Of a stretch of 64,000 nucleotides of DNA, positions 26,642 through 37,200 are shown piece after piece. Both the position numbers and the translations under genes were made by a program. The stretch is taken from NCBI GenBank assembly GCA_965215765.1, contig OZ244118.1:248001-312000 (forward strand), in the 5' to 3' direction. The notes beneath the pieces were generated by a model. It saw only the letters and a program-made list of their open reading frames with translations, searched no databases and was not told where the DNA came from. The DNA is from G965212025 sp965215765 (GTDB lineage: Bacteria > Pseudomonadota > Gammaproteobacteria > Poriferisulfidales > Oxydemutatoraceae). Positions within the stretch are counted from its first letter, which is position 1; each line of letters opens with the position of its first letter.

Positions 26642-27721
26642 TTAATCCCAACTGAGCGCGCCACCAGTCTGGTATTCGGTGACGCGGGTTTCAAAGAAAT
26701 TCTTTTCCTTTTTCAGATCTAAAATTTCCGACATCCATGGGAAGGGGTTGGCGACGCCGGGGAACAGTTCTTCAAGCCCGATTTGTACGCAACGTCGGTT
26801 TGCGACGAATCGCACATACTGTCCGAACAGACTGGCGTTCATGCCTAGCATGGGGCGCGGCATGGTGTCTTGTGCGTACATTTGCTCGTGCATCGCACCA
26901 TCGTGAATGATCTCGCGGGCTTCCTGTTTTGCAGCTTCGTTCCACAGATGCGGGTTTTCCAGCTTGATCTGGTTGATGACGTCTATGCCAAAGTTCGTGT
27001 GCATGGATTCGTCGCGCATGATGTACTGGAATTGCTCGGAGATCCCGGTCAGCTTGTTGCGCCTGCCCATGGAAAGGATCTGGGCAAAGCCCACGTAAAA
27101 GAAGATTCCTTCAAAAACAACGTAAAACGCGATCAAGTCTCTGAGCAGGAGCTGGTCATTTTTTTCGCTTCCGGTTTTGAAGTTGGGATCTCCCAGATTT
27201 TGCGTGAAAGGCAAGGCCCACTCGACTTTACGCGCAACCGAGGGAAGTTCCCGATACATATTGAAAATTTCAGCCTCATCCATACCGAGCGATTCAACGC
27301 AATATTGGTATGCATGGGTGTGGACTGCTTCTTCAAAAGCCTGCCGCAACAGATACTGCCGACATTCCGGATTCGTAATGTGGCGGTACACCGCGAGAAC
27401 CAGATTGTTGGCAACGAGCGAGTCCGCAGTGGAAAAAAACCCCAGATTGCGCTTGACCACGCGGCGCTCGTCTTCCGTCAACCCTGTCGCGCTTTTCCAA
27501 AGTGTAATATCGGCGCTCATGTTGATTTCCTGAGGCATCCAATGGTTGTTGCAGGCAATTAAATACTTTTTCCACGCCCACTCGTATTTGAAAGGCACAA
27601 GCTGATTTAAGTCAGCACGGCAATTGATGATTCTTTTGTCATCTACCTGGATTCGACGTGCACCCATTTGCAGTGTCTCCAGACCAGTAAGCCCCTCACG
27701 TTCAATTTCTAGTGCAATCAT
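26642..27721 (-). CDS. nrdB: Class Ia ribonucleotide reductase beta subunit
   Basis: 359 aa. Houses the diiron-tyrosyl radical used by NrdA to reduce ribonucleotides. Iron ligands and radical site are visible: Asp in FSTADSL, E..H...Y in FEEAVHTHAYQY (radical Tyr present, unlike the Chlamydia-type with Phe), Glu in VFEGIFF, and E..H in RDESMHTNF. The C-terminal tail RVTEYQTGGALSWD is the NrdA-binding end. ATG 27721. nrdA is not in the window; upstream lies only a small ORF. Confidence 0.95.
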   Translation of the reverse strand: MIALEIEREGLTGLETLQMGARRIQVDDKRIINCRADLNQLVPFKYEWAWKKYLIACNNHWMPQEINMSADITLWKSATGLTEDERRVVKRNLGFFSTADSLVANNLVLAVYRHITNPECRQYLLRQAFEEAVHTHAYQYCVESLGMDEAEIFNMYRELPSVARKVEWALPFTQNLGDPNFKTGSEKNDQLLLRDLIAFYVVFEGIFFYVGFAQILSMGRRNKLTGISEQFQYIMRDESMHTNFGIDVINQIKLENPHLWNEAAKQEAREIIHDGAMHEQMYAQDTMPRPMLGMNASLFGQYVRFVANRRCVQIGLEELFPGVANPFPWMSEILDLKKEKNFFETRVTEYQTGGALSWD

Positions 27722-27951
27722 ATAGCTAAACCTTCAAGTTTCAGAGTGGAATACCGCATCTTCGGAATGTTGAAGAGACAGTTTGTAGTCGGGAAAGAGT
27801 GTTTTGAAAGAAGGTTCTGGTTCGCGGCTGCGAGCGAGTCGTTGCTAGCCTCTAACCATGAAATCAGAGAATCAGCGAGTTCAGACAAACCCGCAAATCC
27901 TAAAAAATTGTACGAAACTTCATGCCAGCCCCTCGCTGCTTTTGCTTCCAC
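27718..27951 (-). CDS. Small ORF overlapping the nrdB start
   Basis: 77 codons from GTG 27951, overlapping nrdB by an ATGA. No recognised family; mixed hydrophilic and hydrophobic composition. The overlap could mean translational coupling (a leader peptide or a remnant of a gene formerly upstream of nrdB), or it may be chance. Confidence 0.3.
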   Translation of the reverse strand: MEAKAARGWHEVSYNFLGFAGLSELADSLISWLEASNDSLAAANQNLLSKHSFPTTNCLFNIPKMRYSTLKLEGLAI

Positions 27952-28261
27952 GCGAATGAAGTTTCCATGCTAGCACGCTCAAAATCATCGGTCAATTACT
28001 CGTAGCAAGGGAGCTTCCAAATTGTCAGCAAAAGCTCCAATTCAAAGCCTGTTTATGTAGCATTCATCAGGGAACAAAACCCTTTCGCGGTTGTTAAATT
28101 CGTGGTTCATCGTTCTCTCGCCAGTTGCCCGGGCTCTTCACCAAAGGAATGCTCCTTTCAGAAAACACCTTTCCAGACACACCTTGGCACACTGCCTCAA
28201 GGAAACCACGCATTTATCAGGGAACAAAACCTTTTCGCGGTTGTTAAATTCGCACATGCCC
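27952..28261. repeat. Gap with one copy of the R repeat downstream of giant gene 1
   Basis: No gene. It contains the R element (anchor CTCTCGCCAGTT at 28114) flanked by the repeated string CGCGGTTGTTAAATTCG at both about 28085 and 28235. The same element recurs in each gap of the giant-gene array. Confidence 0.8.
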
Positions 28262-31200
28262 TCAGCGAACCATACCGCCCAGGAACACTTTCAGGCGCAA
28301 TCTTGGCTCTGGCTCTTCCAGCACCTCCGGCAACTCAGCCACGCTGTTCTTGGGGAATGCCCGGACTTTGTACGCAACACCATCCTGCAGTTCCGTAAAT
28401 CCCGTCCTGGCGGCTCCTCCTGGCATCAGCATTGCAAACTTCTCCTCTATCAGTTCTCCGTACGAAAGCAGCTGTACCCGATACCCTAAGCTGAGCGACA
28501 TTCCGTCAACCGGGTCTCCAAAATCAGCATGGTGCGAGGCGCGCCCGTAGCCATCATCTCCCGAGTATTCCAGATGCACCCACACGTGGTCGTATGCTTG
28601 GGACGTCAGCTTCATGGTCGATGCCCCTTCAAGAACGTCGAACAAAGTAAATGCCGTCGTGCTCATCGCGCCTGTACCGGCACGATTGACTGCCTGAAGC
28701 GAATAGCTTATCTGCTCTCCTCCTGCGTACGCCTCGCGTAGCTGTGCCAAGGCACGGTCTGGCAACACATAAGAAGTGCTGCTTCCCGTGACAGGGTGGC
28801 TTTTTCCGTCCACGGAAAGCCGGTAGCTGTCTATCGTCGCCCCGTTGCTGCTCGCCGCTTCCCAACTCAGGTTCACCCGATCTGCGGACTCCCATCTGGC
28901 TTGCAAGCCTGAGGGTCTGCCAGGCACCGCTATGGTGCTGAACGTGCCCCAGTTTCCGGACGCTTGGACAGGCGCTCTATCGTCCGCCTGATTGCGCACA
29001 TAGACCTGTAACGAATAGCTTCTCTTTGGCAGCAAGTGGCTAATCTCAACCTCGGTGTCAAAAGCACCTGCCGAGAAAAAAGTTTCGGTGCTGCGTCCTT
29101 CAGCACTCACAACCACCACGTAGCCAAAACCGGAGCCACGACGACCAGAGGAAGTCGCAAGCGCATCGCTCGCCAGGGGAGCGCAATCGTCATGTCCCAT
29201 GAATGCCAACACCAGACGCGCAGTGGTTTGGCCGGGCACCAGTGCCGTTATCGTCGTCGCGCCCGAAAGACCGGGCAAATAGAAGTGACCGGCTGCCGGA
29301 TAGCCAACGACATCTCCGCGTACAGCGCGAAGACGGTACGGGTGGGGGCAAGCCTCTTGCTTGTTTTTCCGAAACTCAGCCAGGAAATCTCCGTCAAAGT
29401 CAAAAGTCGGCGCTGTGATTTCCCGTATTGTTCCTGCCAGCTCAAGTTCGTAGGAATCAACCGCTGAACTTCCCGCCGCCCACGTGAAGCGCAGATGATC
29501 CGGAGATTCCCGGCGCACCGCCAAATCAACCGGTGTGGCAGGAATGTCGGCAAGCGCGCGCAGCAAGGGCAACGTGCGGGTATTGCCAAAATACCAGGCT
29601 CCCGGTTCCCAGCCGGCATAAGTCGTGGCACCTGCGCATCTCTGCCCCGCCGCAGTCGGGCAACGCAGCTGGGTCAGCGTGCGAGGTGAGCTGCCGCCCG
29701 TCGAGCCATTGCCCACCAAGGCTGCCTGTGCAGACACGGGTGCGTAACTGCGATCAATCACTGCGTCCGGAGCAGAATAGCCTGCCAGACTCCCAATGCT
29801 GGTCGATTCTCCAACAACGGTGCTTGCCGCATAGCTGTCCTGAATGCGGTGGATATTGCTTCCGACCAACCCCCCGGTGAAGGAGCGACCCCGTATCTCA
29901 CCGAGTGCATAGCTCGCATGGACAGAACCGGCGTTGAGACCCGCCAGTCCGCCCACACGATCAGCTCCGCTGACCGACACGTTGGCATAGCTGTAGGCAA
30001 TGGTGCTTCCGCTGTAGCCGACCAGCCCGCCAGTATTGGCTTTGCCGGAAATCTGTGCGGATCTCACGACGCTGTTCATGACGGTTCCGTCGTTAAAGCC
30101 AACCAAGGCTCCGACGCTGTTTTTTCCTTTTACCCACGCATCAACGAGCACCACCCCTCTGGCGATCCCGTCTATTGCAAGCCTGGAAAACAGGCCAACT
30201 GTGTTCGTTTCCGGGCGGTTAATGTACAGATCAGAGATTTGTCGCCCTGCCCCGTCGAAAGTGCCTGAAAAAGGCTCTATCGGATGAAAGCCGGTGTCTC
30301 CTGACCACTCCCGACTCGATCTGGCGTCAATGTTTGCCACCTGCACATAGTGAGCGTGCAGATCAGAGCGCATATCCTGCAGTTGGCACAGTGTGCCAAT
30401 TTGCCACGGGTTGTCCTTGCTGCCGTCACCTTGTGCGCTTTTCAGTCCTTTGCTGGCGCATTCCGGAAAGCGGGTCACCGTCCGGATCGTTGACGGCGAT
30501 CCGGTGCCCACCGTGTTAAGGGCGAAGGCTTCCAGCCGATATTCAAAGGCACTCTGCAATTCCGCAAACTCCACCGTGACCGGTCTCAGAGGATCCCCTG
30601 GCGGAATATCGCGTTCTTCAACCAGCTCCCCGGACGCATACAGGCGTACCCGGTAAGCCAGGTGCAAAGCCAAGTCTTGCGCTGACTCTGCGTAATCAGA
30701 GTCAACTGGTTTGCGGCCGTAGCCGTCATTGGCAGGTGCTGTAAAGCTGAGTCGCAGCGTGGAAATTCCTGGCACCACGCGCATATCAGCCGGAGAATCA
30801 GGAACATCCAGCAGGCGCACGGAAACACGGGCAGCTTCGCCAACACCATAAAGGTTGTAGCCACGAACCGTTAAAAAGAGCGTATTCCCGCCTTCATGAC
30901 GGGCGCGCAACTTCTGCAACCAGTCCGATCCTCCCACGTAGTACAACGATGCGGTTTCCTCAGCAGCGACCGATAGAGCTTCAATCCGGTAAGCGATCAG
31001 TTCTCTGGTGTGAAGCGGAGGCTCCCAACGCAGCAACAAGGAAGACGGGGATTTCCACTGTGCCAGCAGGCGCAAGGGTTTGCCAGGAGTCTCAAAGCCC
31101 CGCAGAACCGGCAGCGTCCTGTAATCTCCGAAAGACCAGATCTCGGCACTCCAGCCTGAGTATGTTGACCTTCCCGCACACGCCAGGCCGGGGGCAGTGG

Positions 31201-34200
31201 GGCAACGCAGTTGCTGCAACGTCCGCAGAAGGTCTGATCCCTGCCCGGCGTCATCTGCCACAAAAGGCACGCCGCCACCATTGCCGCCGTTGGCGCGAGA
31301 CAACGCTGTCGCATAGCTGTCGGTAATGCCTCCCGGACTGCTGCCGGCAAAACTTCCAGGCTGTCCGGCTCCGGATACCGACCCTGCCGCATAGCTGCGG
31401 CTGACGGTGCCCTGATTGTTTGCCACAAGACCCGCGACCAGACCTTCCCCGGTCACAGAAGCTGTTGTGTAACTGTCAGTCACCGAACCTTGGTTGTCTG
31501 CGACCAGACCGCCCGCCCGAACTGCTCCTGACACCGAGCCTCCGGCATAACTTGTGTTGATACTCCCGCCTGCCAGATTTCTCCCGACCAGGCCACCGGC
31601 GATCTGGCCTCCCGGTTCCGTCGTTAACTGAGCCGCGCTGCCGCTGATCGTGCCTGCGTTGATGCCGACGAGTCCTCCCGCCACTTGCCCGCCAAAAAGT
31701 GAGCCCGTTGCGCCGCTGTTCACGATCCTTCCTCCCTCGTTCCTGCCCGCCAGGGCTCCCACGTTGACGCTTCCCCAAAGCTGCGCGTTCACCAGCACCA
31801 CCTGTTGCAACAGACCGCCCCGAAGCTGCGCAAACATGCCGACATCTTCCAGCGCATCAGAGTGCCCCCTTAAATGGAAAATCTGAAAACCGGCACCATC
31901 AAGGGAACCAGAAAAATCAGCAATCGGCGCAAAGCCTTCTCCGGCTCGCCAGTTCCGGGATGGTCCTGCCTCAATATCGCCTGCCAGTCGGTAGTGGGCT
32001 GCAGGGGCAGAGCGAATATCCTGCAATTGGCACAGCGTGGCAATCTGCCAGGGATCGTCCTCGCTGCCCGAGCCACCCGAACTGCCTGCCGACATCAGGG
32101 CTTCCCCGTCGCACTGCCAGGGACGGGTAAATACCGACAATGAAAATGGCGGCCCTTCTCCAACCCTGTTATAGGGTGTCGCCACCACTTCATAGCGACT
32201 ATCGCTTGCCAGACCCGAAAACTCCACAGCCGCGGATGTTTCGCCGGCTGTGTGCGCAAGCTCCTGTTCCTGCAACAGTTCTCCTCCGGCGGACAACCGT
32301 ACCCGGTAGCCCAGACCTGCGGAAACCCCGACACCCGTGTATCCGTAAGCCGGGTCTTCCGGTGATTGGCCATAGCCGTCGTCAGCCGGAGCCATAAGCA
32401 ACACACGCAGTGAAAACGCCTGCGCCGATGCCCGAAGGTCAGTCAATTCGCCCGGGGTAGCCAGCAGATCAAAGGCAACCGTCGTCGCTTCGCTCATGCC
32501 ATGGCGGTTATATCCGCGTACGCTGATTTGCAAGGTACTGCCCCTATGTTCGGAACGGAGGCTTTGCACCAGGTGCCTGCTGAACGTAAAAGACTCGGAT
32601 CCCGTTTCCAGGGAACGCCCTGCCACCTCCACCCAATAGCCGGCGTTCAGGCTTCCTGTTTTCGCGGCTGTCCAGCTCAGTTCCAGATCATCTTCCAGGT
32701 TCCATTTCGCCTGCAGGCGCGAAAGGGGAGCAGGTGGCACTGCTCGCAGGGCGCGATGAACCGGAAGCGTCTGCCTGTCTCCGAAATACCAGACCTGGGT
32801 GCTCCAACCGGAGTAACTGACCGCTCCCTGACACGTGTCTCCCGGCAAAAGGGGGCACTTCAATTGCGCCAGTGTGCGGGAAAAATTGTTTTCTGTGGCG
32901 TCCTCTCCCCCGCTGCCCACGAGTTCCAGCGCGCTGCTGCCGACACCCGGCACCAGCGCGTAATTTGCAGCCATCCCGGTGCCTTCGGAATGCCCCACCA
33001 GCATGCCCGACTGATTGTTCCCGTTAACCAGACCAGTCGCATAACTGTTCTGAATCCTGATGTTTCTGCCGTAGTAGTGCTTACTGTTTCCCACCAGCCC
33101 GCCTACCTGCACTTTCCCGCTTACCGAACCAGTCGCATAACTGTCCTCAATCGAGCCGGATCTGCTTTCTCCCGCCAGGCCACCTACCTGCACATTTCCG
33201 CTGACCGCTCCTGTCGCATGGCTTCTGAGGATTGACCCTGAGCTGATGCCCGCCAGACCTCCCACATAACTCCCTTCACCGATAACCGTGCTGTCCGAGT
33301 GGCTGTCAACTATGGAATTGGAACTGTGGTAACCCGCCAGCCCGCCCACAATTCCTTTTCCGCTGACCGCTCCTGCCGAATAAGAGCCGCTTATAAAGCC
33401 ATAGCTGGAACCTGCCAGGCCACCCACAGAATAACTCCGGCCGCTCACCGTTGACTGCGCGTGGCTGTGATAGATCGAAGCTTCGTTGGTTCCCACCAGT
33501 CCACCAACACCGCCTGCACCGCTCACACTTCCTCTCGCGTGCGAACTGCGTATCCTCGCGCCCCACGCATTCCTGCCCACCAGTCCGCCTATCATGTTGC
33601 CGTGCCACCGGACAGCGGTCGTTCCGGCAACGGCAGACTCCGAATGGCTGAGCTCGATCAAGCCATGGTTCTCACCCGCCAGGCCGCCCACACGGCTCCG
33701 ACCGCCTATCAGCCCCGTCACCGTGCTGCCCTTGATGCTTCCATTTGCCGCAACGCGTCCTGCCAGGGCACCTACCTCATCTCTGCCCTGCACCGTAACA
33801 TTCACCAGTGCCAGCCTTTGCAGGGCACCACCGCTGAGCTTCCCGAACAGCCCGACATGGTCTGCTTGCCCAGGGTTGATCAAAAGACTCAGAATACTGT
33901 GACCACTCCCGTCCAGAGAGCCGGAAAAAGATCCAATCGGAGGAAAACCCTTTCCGTCACGCCACTCGTGGCTTTGCTTCGCGTCTATATCGTTTGCCAG
34001 CTGATAATGCGCTGCCGTGTCGTAACGTATTTCCTGCAACTGGCAAAGTGTGCTGACTTGCCAGGGGTCATCCTCGCTGCCAGAGCCTGCTGCCGTTATC
34101 ACCGCTACCCATGGACACGCGCCAACGTAGGTGAAAACCGGTGCTGCCTCCGTTGGGCCTGCGCCCGCCTTGTTTTCGGCAAATACCCTGACCTCATACC

Positions 34201-37200
34201 TGGAACTATCTTCCAGACCTGAAAATTCCACTACGGTCGAGCTTGACCATTCCTGTTGTGTCTTATGCCGCTCTTCTTTCAACAGGCCTTTTGAAAACAA
34301 TTGCACGTGATATACGAGATCCAGCGCAACTCCGCCTGCCGGCTCCCCGTACGTGCTGCTCCCCGGAGCGCGTCCGTAGCCGTCAGCAGCAGCCTCGGTA
34401 ATGGTGACCTGTATTGTCGACAGCCCCGAAGCTGTCTGAGTCCCCACCCCACCCGGAGCTTTCATTAAATGGAAACTTCCCGGCGTTGCCTCTCCCGCAA
34501 CGTCTCCTTTTACGCCGCGTATGGAATAGTGGATTTCACTGCCGCTGGCGTAACGCTTACGCAATTCAGCCATCAATGAGTCGTCAAATGCGAAACGGGA
34601 CACCTTGGTGTTTCGAATGATTCCTCCCACCTCCACCTCATAGAAATTCACGACAACTCCTTGATGCTCCCACTGCAGCGTCAGTCCACCTCTCGAATTC
34701 CAGTTTGCCCGGACTGCAAGCGGTGCAGCGGGAACATTCGTAAGCACCCGGAGCACGGGCAGCATGCGGGAGTGCCCGAAATGCCAAATTCGCGTATCCC
34801 AATCCAGATACACTCTGGCTGCCCGGCAAAGATTGACGGGATCCATCGAACACTTCATTTGCTCCACAGTGCGCAAAGCGCTGCCCTGTACAGTGCCGTC
34901 ATTCCCGCCCACAAGGCTGTCCCCGTCGCCCAACTTGCTGGCATAGCTGCGGTCTACCGTGCCACTGTTGACTCCGACCAGCCTGCCCGGCAAATCAGAT
35001 CCTCCTACAGCACCAGTGCTATAGGCACTTCTGACCGAACCGCTGTTTTTGCCGACCAGACCGCCTGTCTGACTGTCTCCGGTCACAGTGCCTCGTGCAT
35101 AACTGTTACTGATGTTTCCTCTGTTTTCGCCGACCAGACCGCCTGACTGGCTGTCTCCGGTCACTGTGCCTTTTGCGTAGCTGTCACTGATGCTTCCTTT
35201 GTTTTCGCCAACCAGACCCCCTGTCTGACTGTCTCCGGTCACTGTGCCTTTTGCGTAGCTGCTACCGATGCTTCCTTTGTTTTCGCCAACCAGACCCCCG
35301 ACTTGATCCTTTCCATTCACACGTGCTTCCTGGCGCGCATGGCTATTCACGATACTGGCGTTGTCCTCGTTCACACCCACCAGTCCGCCCACCTGACTGT
35401 CTCCGGATATTGCGCCTTGTGCGTAGCTGCCACTGATGGTGCCGCCAAGGTGCCGACCCACCAGACCACCGACTTGCCTGGCTCCTGTTACTGCCCCCAG
35501 CGCACGGCTGTCTGCAATTGTGCCCCCGTCGTTCTGACCCGCCAGCCCGCCGGCAATAAACGTGTCGCGAGAGTTCTCCCCAACCCTTACCGTCGACGTG
35601 CTGTTGCGGATGACACCGCCCTGATTCAGGCCAACCAGCCCACCGATGGTTCTGCCCCCGTCAACCTTGCCATCAACCTCGCTGTCCTCAATCGTCCCCC
35701 GATCGTTCAGTCCAACCAGAGAACCGACATTTACTCCGCCTTTCGTCAAAAAACCCACCAGCTTCACGCGCTTTATCAAGCCACCTCGCAGCTCGCCAAA
35801 CAGCCCTATATTCTCGAGTGCTTCGTCTGCTGTGTTGACCTTCAAATTGGAAATTTGGTAACCGTTACCATCGTAAGCGCCAGAAAAATCCTTGATCGGT
35901 GTAAAACCGTTCTTCCAGCCATGTGTCATCGTCGTTGCGTCTATATCTTTGATCTGAATGTAGTGCGACCGGGGCGATGCTTCCACACCGCGCAAATGGC
36001 ACAGGTTTTCTACCCGGTAGGGATCACTTTCAGTTCCGGAACCTGCCATGGCCTGCGAATCCGCAGGGCACACGAGATCAGGATCTATGTAGGGAAACTG
36101 GCTGCCATGAAAATAAGCGTCCCCGTAGTTCAGGGCATTGAAGACCTTTGGGTTTTTGTAGATATTGCCCATCCCGGCAAAACCGCCAAAGCACCCGTTA
36201 AGAGAGTTAAAAGTTCCCACCACGGATGACGTGTTCTCATAATATGCCGGCGATCCGGAGCCACCATATTCAACACGGTTGCCCGTAAAAACACCAAAAA
36301 ACCGCCCTGCACAAACGGGTCCTGAGCAAATAGCTGGTTTCGACGTATCTGATACCGATCTGAGTATAAATCTGTTTCCGAGTGGTTCGAATGGGGAATA
36401 CTGTTGATCCAGCAAATATGAGTGGTGCAGCACGTAGCCACTGAAGGCCCTGGGGCTATGTACCTTCCAGTCCAGTAACTGGTAATTCCCCCAGCCACTA
36501 AACTGCCCTTCGATGCGCACCAGTCCCCAGTCATTTTTGGCATCTCCTGCTATAAATCTTGAGCCACTTGCTCGTGCCCGTCCCCCTTGCTCGTCTTTAA
36601 GCACAATGCTGAAATCGCTATCAATATGAGGTTTGTCGTTGGCGTTGGGGGAATTTACACCTGCCGTGAAAAGATGCCAGACAGACAGGGCGTAGAGCGC
36701 ACCGTCCCCTGACTTGTTTTTCAGCAAGCTTCCGGTACCGCAACCTGCCGCTCGGTTGCCATACGCGCAGATGAGCACAGTGCCCAAGGCGGCCTTGCGC
36801 ACATGCGCCGGCATTCCGTCGCCCACAAAGTCGGCAGTGTTTTCTGTTTTATCGTGATACTGGCATGATCTGGATTGTGTCTGGAATTTTTGTAGCTGCG
36901 TACCGGGCAACTCGCCGTTCCTGTCTTTGAAAGTGTGATTGACCTTGTCTGCGGCGAACGGGAATACACCGGGTTCCAGGCGGGATGCTGTGGGAGTCCG
37001 GAACTCCACCACTATGGTGTCTCCTGACATTGGATATGACCAGAATCCGTCTCTGTTTCCGGATCGACCCTCGCCGGTATGTTCCTCAACAGGGCCTTCC
37101 TCGTCAGTGAGGCTGTACAGCTTCACCGCCATGCCCGGATCCAGATGAAAATTCCTGAGGTACAGCCCCAGACTGACGGCTTCAGGGGAATGAATATGCG

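Noticed and set aside
33461..34222. Long plus-strand ORFs (up to ~370 codons) opposite the giant genes, for example 33461-34222, 42398-43132, 44561-45676 and 53969-54664
   Set aside because: They are shadows of the GC-rich, periodic GLUG codons on the other strand; no start signals or family features, and they repeat in every paralogue because the sense strand does.
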